From the NCBI GenBank assembly GCA_940671915.1, contig CALNVZ010002100.1, positions 2,424,765 through 2,488,764 on the forward strand: 64,000 bases of DNA. The letters are read 5' to 3'. Shown here in pieces: positions 1 to 29,568 of the stretch (within the stretch, counting starts at the first letter, position 1; each line of letters begins with the position of its first letter). The stretch comes from Paracentrotus lividus. Lineage: Eukaryota > Echinodermata > Echinoidea > Camarodonta > Echinidae. A program made the position numbers and the translations under genes. The notes beneath the pieces are model-generated. The model was not told where the DNA came from and searched no databases. It was given only the letters and a program-made list of their open reading frames with translations.

Positions 1-24
1 GTGAAAGAAGAAAGCAGAAGAGGA

Positions 25-1310
25 AAAGATTCAGATTCAGATTACAGATCAGATTCATTTTATTGGTCCTTTTAGGGAAATTCATTTGTCGGCATTACAT
101 TGAAACATTCAGATATACACAAAATTGACAACTACAAATACAAGCGGAACTTAACAACACCAAAGAATGGTACATACAAATATGGCACAAGTTAACAAAG
201 AAAATAGAACATAATACGTGAAAGTGAAAGTCATATGAGGACGCGTGTGAATAGATAACTTTTATTAAAGTGTTATCAAATATAGATTATAGATTCATGA
301 TGTTGACGAAAAGTACTTGTCAAAGGATTGATCAATGTTTCAAATTTGAATTATTATGTGATGTTGATACAAAATACAAACTAATATAAATTAATTTAAA
401 CGGGTATGACATATAATTATTATATCCAGATTATTTCAGCAATTATGAAAACATAGTTAACATACGTGTTAAGTTGTTGAGTCGGTCGTGAATACGGATG
501 ATTGAATAGTCAAATAAAGGAACTACAGAGATGATGAAAAAGCGAAGTGGCAAGAATGTAGGCTAATTTACTTCGGTTGAATTTGATCATTGTATTGACG
601 GATCGAAAGCGGGACAAAAGAATTTAAGGAAGCGAGAAGTTCGAGCCCTCATTGATCTGTACCGTTTTACCTGATCTCCATTAAGGTGTTAGCATGAATG
701 AAGGGGGTGACTTGGGTTGTTCAAAATTTGTGAGACCTGATTCAGGATCGCATTAGTGCATTCGTTCTTCAGATCTGTAACTTCTTTTGTTATGCTTGCC
801 AGCGTGATTTGCTATTCTCTGCAATTTCCTGAAGCTCGTCTGCAGCCTCCGTACCAGACACACAACTGAAGAGCATTACACTTTCTATTATTGATTATAA
901 AAAATAGTCTCAAGATGGTTATATCGACATGAAAAGGAATTCATTTTCCTTAGAAAGATACAAACGTTGCTGTGCCTTAGCATATACAGACTGACATTGC
1001 TTCCAGGATAGTTCGTTATCGATTACTGTACCCAAGTATTTTAAATTCTTGACAACCAGTATATCGTTTCCCTTCAGTTTGATTGGATAAGCTTGATTTT
1101 GTTAAGCGAAGTCAAATGTCATCTCTTTCGTTTTGGTTGTGTTTAATTCCAAGAAATTTACTTCACACCAATTCTCAAACATTAATAACTCTTCTCGATA
1201 TTTGCATCATTGTTGCGATCATACAACGATAGCAGTGTCATCGGCATATTTGATAATTGAATAACTCTTCATTTGATCAGACGCAATCATTTGTGAAATT
1301 ATAACAAATG
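25..1310 (-). mobile_element. Non-LTR retrotransposon 3' part (reverse transcriptase remnant)
   Basis: Read on the minus strand, about 1300 down to 900 translates with one or two breaks into the end of a reverse transcriptase: YADDTAIV (catalytic YxDD), then an NFLELN segment followed by KTKE, then KYLGTVIDNELSWK. This order is typical of jockey/L2-like LINEs. A long A/T-rich 3' UTR follows, ending near position 25 in short TCTGAA-type repeats beside an AATAAA-like word, as in LINEs with microsatellite tails. The copy is 5'-truncated and has stops, so it is dead. The clade is inference; the 5' limit is approximate. Confidence 0.7.
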
Positions 1311-1962
1311 GTGCCGAAAGATTCTCTCTCTTACCCCCTTTTTTTGCGCCGCCGATAGGGGGGGGGGGCGGCCCCTTCGGCCCCCCTGGATCCGCCACAG
1401 TTCTGTATAAATTATTTTACTCACACTCCACATTCACATTGGCAATATTCAATTCTTTCTTGGCAAAACAGTATTTTGAGACATTCGGATTCCCTAGATT
1501 TCATTTATGCCACACAAGTGACATTCTTCAAAGTGAATGAAGATGGTCTAATAACTGAAACACAGAAGTCTAAGTTTTTAATAAGAAATAAAAAATTTTC
1601 TCTTTTGAAATCGGTTTCCTTGAATATAACATAAACCTTTATAAAATGCCCTCCTTCAAGTCTATTGTTTTAAACTTGTCCCAATATCTTGACAAACCAA
1701 GAGGTTGAAATATAATTTATTTCCCACTTTATTTACCACATTAAAAAAAATCTCAACAAAACTTATTGCATATTATGGTTTAAAAATCGCCTAAACGCCT
1801 TTTGCCACAATCTAACGCTGTACAAATTCTGCTGTTCTAGCAATAAGCCTGCATTCTCTGGCATATCGTACGCACGTACGGTACTTTTATGCACAAAATA
1901 AAACACATGCATGCACACGTCTCGTGATGTGCGCTATGCGGCGATCTTGGGAGGAGAGAGAC
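1311..1962. other. Intergenic, no gene recognised
   Basis: There is a G-homopolymer patch near 1359-1371 followed by a C-rich piece ending in a ggatccgccac word that recurs near 2980 as ggattcgccac. This is probably repeat debris. No exon-like reading frame was seen. Confidence 0.5.
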
Positions 1963-2118
1963 GAAATAATATTTCGTGGGAACGAAATAATTATTTCGAG
2001 GGAACGAAATAATATTTCGTGGGAACGATATAATTATTTCGAGTGAACGAAATAATATTTCGAGGGAACGAAATAATATTTCGTGGGAACGAAATAATAT
2101 TTCGAGGGAACGAAATAA
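1963..2118. repeat. Tandem palindromic repeat (ACGAAATAATATTTCG units)
   Basis: About seven head-to-tail units of roughly 22-24 bp, each built from gggaacgaaataatatttcg and variants with aattatttcg. Each unit is itself a near-perfect palindrome centred on the AT core, so the array could form a row of small hairpins. No coding potential. Confidence 0.85.
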
Positions 2119-2505
2119 TTCACGGAGAATTTTTTCTCATTCATGTCACCTGGTGGGCTCCGTAAAAATATGGGCACATGTATTTAATGTATGTTTTAAA
2201 AACTACAATGACTCTACCATGTCTGGAATTTGCTTAAAATGTTGGAAATCATTAACTTTAAGATATAATTTGAAATTATAAGACCCTTCAGTAAATCCTT
2301 TGACTACATATTTCATTGTTATGTATTTTGTATATTATTTCTTTTTTTAATATTCTTTAAATATTATTTTCATTATACAAGTCAATATAGGCCTACAATA
2401 AGTTATTTATATTAATAATACACTGTGAATATACCAAAAAAAATCGTAGCAAAGAGATTGATGCCTCATCCAAATACTAAGTACCAGAATCACGTCCGCC
2501 ATTTT

Positions 2506-2938
2506 GGATGTCCCATATTACCTGCACTAATGTTGCTGTGTCAGGCAAGCATTCAATGCCACATTGCACCCTTTCACTAAAACAAATTGACCTGTACACG
2601 CTAGTATGATCAAAATGAAACTATAAGCTTACTAAATATACAAAACAATTGAGGTTACCCCCTCAAACACTCTTTCACCATCACATTCTGTGAAATATCA
2701 AATTTTACATCAGGGTAAAAAAAATGCCGTAAGTTTTACCTACCTTGTTGGTTTTCAGCAATTTTCTCAGAGAAATTTCGGCATCAGATGCTCTCACGAC
2801 GATATATTTTCGTATACAGTTCATATGAACAACATTATGGTGCTCACACCGGTCACCGGTCACCGGTCGACGGTCACGACATGATTTGCTTCAGGTGGCC
2901 CATATTACCTGCTGGCCCATATTACCTGCATGTACCCT
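2506..2938. mobile_element. Partial inverted-repeat element with GGTAATATGGGCC motifs
   Basis: Read from 2938 downward on the minus strand, the end TAGGGTACATGCAGGTAATA followed by two copies of a GCAGGTAATATGGGCC block has the same design as the left end of the complete element at 22085 (TAGGGTAGATGTAGGGAATA, then repeated GTAGGGAATA-CGGAC). A further copy of the motif lies at about 2510-2528. I could not find a matching opposite terminus, so this is a truncated or diverged relative. Confidence 0.4.
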
Positions 2939-3526
2939 AGAGAGAGAGGGGGTGGGGCATGTGTCCCTTGAGCCCCGCCTGGATTCGCCACTGTTCCACC
3001 CTCACCCTCAAATAAATTTTCCACCATTTTCTGAGGACCTATATTGCTGACATATCAAACTTTCTAGCTCTTGTCAAACAAGTCTACTCTGCAACCTTTT
3101 TTCAGGAACTTGAGCAGCATTTACACAATTGCAGCTTCACAATCGTCTGTTGTCTGCATAGAGGGAAATCATATCAAAATGCGATACATGTATAACTGCA
3201 CTGCACATACTGTTTGCACACCCAACAGCGTATACTTGAATCTTATTTGTTCTTCATAGATTTCAAACATCTATTGTAACCCCCGTGTCAGACTAAACCA
3301 ACATAATTTCTCATTCTTATACCCCCGTCACACTGAGCTCGTTCTTACTACGTCCTTGCACTATGGAAACATACAATCAGCTAGAAACAATGATTTAATT
3401 ATTTTACACATAACCTGATTTCGAGTACGGTCAAAGAAATTTTTCAAAAATATATTCTGTATGCTTTAAGTTGTCTACAACAACGATTTTTAAACAAGAT
3501 TCTGTAATAAAAACAAAACAAACCAA

Positions 3527-3930
3527 TACGATGATGAGGTTTACGGTTCACCATGTGGTTAGTCCTAAAAAGGACTGTTTGAGAAAGTAGAAAAGGAAAT
3601 GAAGAGTAACAGAAAGTAGAAAATTGATAGGCGAGATAGAGAGTAGAGAGTAGAATTAGAGGTAATCACTCCTGAAGACGGACAGTCAACCTGTCCGAAA
3701 CGTCGAGCACTCTCTACTACTACTCAAGCCTTCCTCGCATCTCGTCTTCTCAACTGGTTTACAGTCCTTTTCAGGACTAAATCACGAAAGATTACCTCTA
3801 ATTCTACTCTCTACTCTCTATCTCGCCTATCAATTTTCTACTTTCTGTAACTCTTCATTTCCTCTTCTACTTTCTCAAACAGTCCTTTTTAGGACTAACC
3901 ACATGGTGAACCGTAAACCTCATCATCGTA
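3527..3930. repeat. Long inverted repeat (fold-back element), about 141-bp arms
   Basis: Arms at 3527-3667 and 3790-3930 are almost perfectly complementary around a spacer of about 120 bp. The arms carry a small inner palindrome (tagtcct-aaa-aggacta) that recurs in the spacer as agtccttttcaggact. The spacer holds the hammerhead-like motif listed separately. A second element with the same parts lies at 17716-17918. It lies downstream of gene C. Confidence 0.9.
3669..3707 (+). ncRNA. Candidate hammerhead ribozyme motif, copy 1
   Basis: The order is CTC, CTGAAGA, a hairpin (CGGACAG...CTGTCCG), AAAC, GTC, GAG. This parallels the type I hammerhead core: CUGANGA, stem II, GAAA, a minimal stem III and a GUC cleavage site, with CUC/GAG closing stem I. 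The G of GAAA can pair with the C after CTGAAGA, so the exact core register is ambiguous. Copy 2 at 17799 has the same constants with a different stem II. Minimal hammerheads are known in Penelope-like elements and retrozymes. Activity is untested. Confidence 0.45.
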
Positions 3931-4395
3931 TTCGAATCCACCATGCAAGCATCTACCTTAAAAAACAAAAACGTAAACATTATTTCTAACAAATTGGTAA
4001 ATAAATGATTTATATTTTCTTCTAACCTTTACCAATATTACAGTATATGCTTTACTTCATTTCATAACTTTCATTCATTACCATTGTACATGTGCCCTTT
4101 CTTTCAACTGGGCTCGATCACTTACTAAATAGAGTACTGACAAAATAAGTACATTATTAACACCCTATTTCAGCAAACAAAATTTCATTTACGCAGTAAA
4201 CTTTGTCAGTACTTCTATACGTGTGCATTTTCGCCATCATTATTCTTCATGATTGATATAAGCCAAGCAATAATTCATAATAAAAAGAAATAATAATTTA
4301 TAATACCAAATTCAAAGGCAGTATGGACACCATTTTTTTTTTTTTTTTTTTATTTGTCATCATTGTTGTTTTGTAAATATAATTGAAGAGGTCAT

Positions 4396-4626
4396 TTCCA
4401 AAAGGTACTACATCCACTTTGTTGCTTCTGAGTAAAATGCGTTTGTTTTCCATATTTTGTAAAGGAGTCTATGGAAAAGTGAAATTTGATAGTGCTTTTT
4501 TTTTTTTATAGTTTCTTTCATTTTTTATCTTCAAAGTTTTGTTCAAAGAAAGTACTACCTACCTGAATAATGGTGTCATATCAATAACTCAATTTTCATC
4601 CAAAGTGGATGTAGTACCTTTTGGAA
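4396..4626. mobile_element. MITE with about 26-bp terminal inverted repeats
   Basis: The left end TTCCAAAAGGTACTACATCC, continuing ACTTTG, is repeated in inverse at 4601-4626. The interior is T-rich with no coding sequence. Its inner edge is 28 bp past the stop codon of gene C, so it probably lies in that gene's 3' UTR. A tttatt (AATAAA on the transcript strand) near 4348 lies just beyond it. No clear target duplication was seen. Confidence 0.8.
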
Positions 4627-4654
4627 CTGAGCTCTTCATATAATGTTTCCAATT

Positions 4655-24472
<19,818 letters not shown>

Positions 24473-25159
24473 GGTCCTTGGTAAATGTCGGCGACCGGAG
24501 GTTGGGCCTCACCTGTGTATTAAATGGTTGTTGTCAACAATATAACTGAAATCGTGAGAAAGCAGAGTCAATATTAAAGTTTAAGTCTTTCTGAGATATA
24601 TTAATATTTATCTTTAAAAAAATCGTTAAAAATAAAAATAGGATCAGGCCTACAACCATGACAACGGAATGCAGACAATTGTGGGTGGACTATGGAGGGA
24701 ATAAATGGTCTTTTGTCAACCAAGAAATTCTTACAATATTAATATGTGAGCTCTTAATTAGAATGCAAAGTATCCCATTTCATACATATCAGAACATTCC
24801 AGTACGATAAAATATATGGACTTTTGAACTTCTAACTTTCTTCTTCGTTTAGCCTCTTGTTTGTTTTGTTATTCCAATATATTCCAAACATAAATACCTG
24901 AGATCTATAATATAAAAATGGTATATGTATTCATACATAAACACGACAACAAATCGATGAAAAACAGAACAAAACAACAAAAACTGTTAAACAAAACATT
25001 GATATCATGATGCCTGTATACATAGAAATATATCAATATATACTTACGTGATTTTAAGTATGTCTTATAGTTTCCAAGTAAACCTGTCACGCTAACAACG
25101 TTCATGTATCTTTTTTTTAAACAGCTCTTAATTGTGTCTCTCTCTTAGACGCAGACACT

Positions 25160-25203
25160 CCAGACCAAAGCTGATGTACCAAGATCTACACAGTTCGTGC
25201 GCA
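25160..25203. repeat. 44-bp inverted repeat, copy near gene C 5' end
   Basis: Matches the reverse complement of 26102-26145 at 42 of 44 bases. It lies about 0.7 kb upstream of the gene C start codon, so it could be an untranslated exon or promoter piece, but this cannot be decided from the sequence. Confidence 0.8.
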
Positions 25204-25949
25204 TTCAAGACAACTGTATTTTGATTTTTGTAACAATATCACAACAATATCGGGCTGTCGAGTAAAATTTTGAAAACGATAGGGGGCAGTATGTGGATCG
25301 TCATGTCAAAGACATCAATAAACAGAGTTTGGCCAACTCTGTTAAAGTTGGGTAAAGTTGGGTAACAACATTACACATTTTCGTATGTACTGTGCTTACC
25401 TAACAAGGAAATACGCGCCATTATGTTGTAACCTACCAACCTATGTTTGTTGATGGCTCTGTTTCATATTGATATAATAATAATAATATTAGCGTTTTCT
25501 TTACCCAGGGTATATACAATAATGCTTCATGAACACACAACCCTACAATTATGCATAATGTCTTAACATGTCATAACCTTATGTTTTTAAACATACGCAC
25601 ATGGATTTTATTGCTCCCCTATGCATACTGTACAACTTCCACTAACTTCCGATTAAAATAACACTTATTACTTATATATTACTTATTATAAACATCGCCT
25701 CTGCCACTGTGATTGGAAAATAACAACGCCGTGTTAACCTCTTTATAAGATTACCTCTCTATAAAAAATGTTATACTTACTTGTCATTGGAGCACTTTCC
25801 TTCATTTTATTGTCAGGTTTTTGTCAATGATATTATTGGAATGATGATGTCTCATCACTTCAAGTTATTACAATTATTTTAATTTACTGCTCTGATCTCA
25901 TTTCCTATACCTATATAGGTATATAATTTTTTAATTTTATATATAATTC

Positions 25950-25950
<1 letters not shown>

Positions 25951-25989
<39 letters not shown>
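25951..25989. repeat. (TA)n microsatellite
   Basis: A pure AT dinucleotide run followed by a G/C patch (ggggggcccg). Confidence 0.95.
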
Positions 25990-25992
<3 letters not shown>

Positions 25993-26101
25993 GGGCCCGA
26001 GATAGCAATGTCCTAGACAATAATGCTGTTTCGTGTTGTAACTTTATTTTCTTAAAATGGCTTTTATCATCAATGTATAGTTCGTACTGTGTAGTACGAA
26101 C

Positions 26102-26145
26102 TGCGCACGAACTGTGTAGATATTGGTAAATCAGCTTTGGTCTGG
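26102..26145. repeat. 44-bp inverted repeat, second copy
   Basis: Inverse of 25160-25203 with two mismatches. Lies at the left edge of the ATC-rich block, in the space between genes C and B. Confidence 0.8.
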
Positions 26146-26149
26146 AACT

Positions 26150-26900
26150 TATTTATCACTAGTTCAGTTATCACCACCATTATAATCATCATCACCAACA
26201 TTAATACAATCATCATACTCATCACCGACATCATCCTCATCATCATATTTATCACCATCGTAATTACCGTCTTTATTATCTCCATTAGCGAGCTTTTGAT
26301 CTTGGCACTGAACATCAAGCGGCTACGAGTTACTGGAGCGTAGACGTAGAGACGTAGTGGAGCCCACGTTCGTTCTCCTTTCTACAGTCATGTGACTATT
26401 ATTTTTTTCTTTCATCTTCTCTTTCATAACAACGCGGAAAAGGGGAAATTTCCAACTCCCGTCCTCCGATTGGAGAGGCAACGTGAGGCCAAGAGTTGGG
26501 GCATGCGCAATTGAAAAATATGACGTCACTCGTCGTAGCTTGACGTTCGGTGCAAGGTTCGAAAGCTCGCTGTCATCATCATCATCACCAACATCGTCAT
26601 CGACATCACCACAATCAACATCATCATCGTCGCCATTACCACCATCGTCATTCTAAACATCATCAGTATCAACATTGTCGTCATAATTCTCTTCGTCACC
26701 GCCACCATCATCATCATCATCATCACTAACACCATCATCATGCATCATTGTCACCAAAACCGTTATCATCAACACCACCATCTTCATTTCACTATCTTCA
26801 TCGTAATCATCCTTATCATCACCATCATAATCATCATCATAATCGTAATGATTTTTAGTAATAATCATTATTATCTCCATCATTACAATCATCACTGTTT
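26150..26900. repeat. ATC/CAT trinucleotide microsatellite region
   Basis: Two blocks of interrupted atcatcatc and caccatcat repeats (26160-26290, 26575-26900), separated by about 280 bp of ordinary sequence. The Met-, Asp- and Ile-rich open frames here are repeat translations, not genes. Confidence 0.9.
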
Positions 26901-27823
26901 CTATTATTGTAAATGACTGTCTTTATTTCCCCCTCTAAATACAAAATCACGTTAATTCCACGTCAAATACTTTATCATGCATTTTATACTTACAGTTGAA
27001 CCAAATTAATTTGCTTTCTCAGAAAAGATATTTCCTCAATAGTTTTATTTATTTTATATATTCTTAAAACAAAATTTCGGATTTGATATTTCTTAAAAAC
27101 AAATGTTATTTTACTTCAATTTTACTTCATTTGCTCTGCGTTACAATTTGCGTTCATTAGTTAATCCAGTCAACATTATACGAATTGAAGGAACGGTGGT
27201 AATGAGAAGTTAACATCGAATAATATATATAATCAGTAGCGGACGCAGACCGGAGTCACACAATGCATTTACCGGGCCCTAGCGTAAACATAATAGAGCC
27301 GCTTTTGTTCCCAGACAATTGGGCCCCCGAAATGCATTCAATTCGATTTTCTTGGATCCGCGCCTGATAATGTATATGTAAATAATTGAATTCACTTTGA
27401 TATATATTTTTCCATATCATACTTTATATACATTTTTATTAAAAAATATAAGATTCAAACAAATTATCTTGTCAAATGACATAATATAATTTACAGCTGA
27501 ACATATATTAAATTCCACAAACGTTCTGCATTTCCATAATAAGTTCACCTACTTGCGTCCCGCGGAAGTACTGTGGGCATGGTGAGTATTAACGTATTTA
27601 AAAAAATTTTAAAAAAAATTATCAAAACTATTCGGAGAACTCACTACACGAACCCAAATAACCAACTTTGATTATACTTACATGTACATGATATCAAATG
27701 AATATAATATTTTTAGCGCTCATTAAGAAACGGAAACTTAAGTCCAAAGCCAATATCGTTGACGTAAACAAGGCAAAAAAAAAACATTAATCTGTTGAAA
27801 AAGAAGCTAAATCCATACGTCGG

Positions 27824-27973
27824 CTTGGAGCCAGAAGGGCGCTATTGCAGATCAAGGATGTTCCGTTTGGAGCCAGAAGGGCGCTACTACCATTGACTTT
27901 GTACAGTAATAGCGCCCTTATGGCTCTCAACGGAACATCTATAAGATTCAATAACGCCCTTATGGCTCCCAAC
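27824..27973. repeat. Nested hairpin with gagccagaagggcgct motifs
   Basis: ggagccagaagggcgctatt occurs at about 27827 and 27869 and in inverse at about 27907 and 27951. gatgttccg...gg also pairs with cc...cggaacatc inside. The four copies allow either one long or two short hairpins. No coding sequence. Confidence 0.8.
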
Positions 27974-28221
27974 AGACGCATATCAGGTCATGTATAAGAG
28001 TAGTCAGTAATTTTGAGTATACTTTCTACGCTCAGCGTGCTAGTAATCGTTTACCTCCAGGGTGAACAATTAATTTTGTCTCTGTTTTTTTTTCGTTCCG
28101 TTTTTTATTTTTTTATTTTTTTTATTTTGATGTTTTCTCAAAATATTTTTTATTGTCCAAAATGTGTTTTAAATAATTATACTGAATTATTTTGGCAATG
28201 GCTTTCTTAGATGTCCAGGGT

Positions 28222-28353
28222 GGTGTTTCACTAAGTCGTTCTTAAGTTACGAACAACTTTACAATAGAGAATGTGATTAGTATAGCACACAAGAGCATGT
28301 TCCAGTCGTTCTTAAAATCATTCTTAACTTTACGAGCGACTTTGAAAAACACC
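28222..28353. mobile_element. Short MITE (132 bp) next to the gene B stop
   Basis: Ends ggtgtttcactaagtcg and cgactttgaaaaacacc are imperfect inverted repeats. gtcgttcttaag-type words repeat inside. Its edge is 7 bp beyond the stop codon of gene B, so it would form the first part of the 3' UTR. Confidence 0.7.
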
Positions 28354-28360
28354 TAAGGAT

Positions 28361-29568
28361 CTAATAAGATTTGTCATTGTTTTCGAGGTCGACGTTACAG
28401 TAAGTATTTGATTGGTGTGTAGGAGACATTATGGTGTACTGAGTGTTGTCCAATGTTTTCTCATTCCTCGACATAGATCTACTAAGTACGGAACCAGGCC
28501 TACTCCCTGACATGTCTGTGTAAGTCGAGTCTCTGTCTGAAACCATTGCAACGTCCTGGTTTGAATAGATGGGCTCCATGTCAGGATTCACATCAGAAAT
28601 CTTTTCGGAGCATTCTTCACTGATATCACTCTCAAAGCTTGATCCAAGATGTCCATAGGCTGTCGTGTTGCTACTTTGACGTAATTTGTCGAGGAGGTCT
28701 TTTCCCTTTCTTCTTGGTTTCGGCATCGTTCTGTTGAGATCGTCGTACACATTATCATCCACAAACTCGGTTGGGTTGGAACCTGATGATGGTACAGCAA
28801 GAAGTGGTTCATACCCATCGACACCAGATTGATCAGTCTCCGAAACGGTTCGTTGGAATGTATCGTAGCTTTCTGGTGTATCCACTGAGCTTGACTGCCG
28901 AACGAGGACGCCATACTTTCTGCTGGAAGTATCCCGGTCTTCTTTGGACGATTTATCCTGATCTGATTCGCCCGGTGTGGAACCTCTGTCCAGATGATCG
29001 TAGGTCTCTGCTATAGATTCATACTCCTGTTGTTTGGCACCCTCTTTGGGGACTGAACTTGACACCATGTCATCTACCTCTGCATAGCACTCATTGGGAC
29101 CCGGTGACGGTTTGTCAATATCAGTATAACAATAGTCATACTCCTGCGCGCCACCTTTTTGATCGACCAAATTGGATGGCACGTCATCAACTTCTGTATA
29201 ACACACGTCGGTTGTAATCTTGTCCGTTGGAGTATCGTCAACTTCGTTGTAACTGTTCTCCTGTGCTGATGACTTGGAAACCGGAATGACCACCATTTCA
29301 TTCGTCTCCAAGCAAACGGTTCCGTCCATGTAAGTGTGGGTTAGACGATTTGATTCCTCTTGTTTTGTTTCTTTTGCTACATTATCGATGATGGGTTTAG
29401 TCTTGTCATTGGCACCAGACCAACTTGAAAAGGGATCAGTGCCGAGGCATGTGTTTTCATAGCTTTGGTGATATTCTTTGGTAGGTGTGGGATCTTTCGT
29501 CTTCTTATCGACAATCGCGTACTCATCGCCTGGTGCAGAGGGTGGGGCGAAATGTTGAATGTTGGAAC
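28361..29568 (-). CDS. Gene B exon 6: phosphotyrosine-motif tail, stop
   Basis: Acceptor TGCAAACAG, entry phase 1. 402 codons including TAG: an unusually long single tail exon, Asp/Glu/Ser-rich and probably disordered. YNEVDD, YTEVDD, YTDIDK and YAEVDD recur in the first third; YESI and YDHL are three residues apart; an NPTEF (NPxF) lies before YDDL. VCYTEV fits the ITIM consensus. Confidence 0.88.

Noticed and set aside
1963-2118. CRISPR-like array
   Set aside because: Units are contiguous palindromes without unique spacers, in an animal genome.
26070-26895. Met/Ile/Asp-rich ORFs
   Set aside because: Translations of interrupted ATC/CAT repeats.
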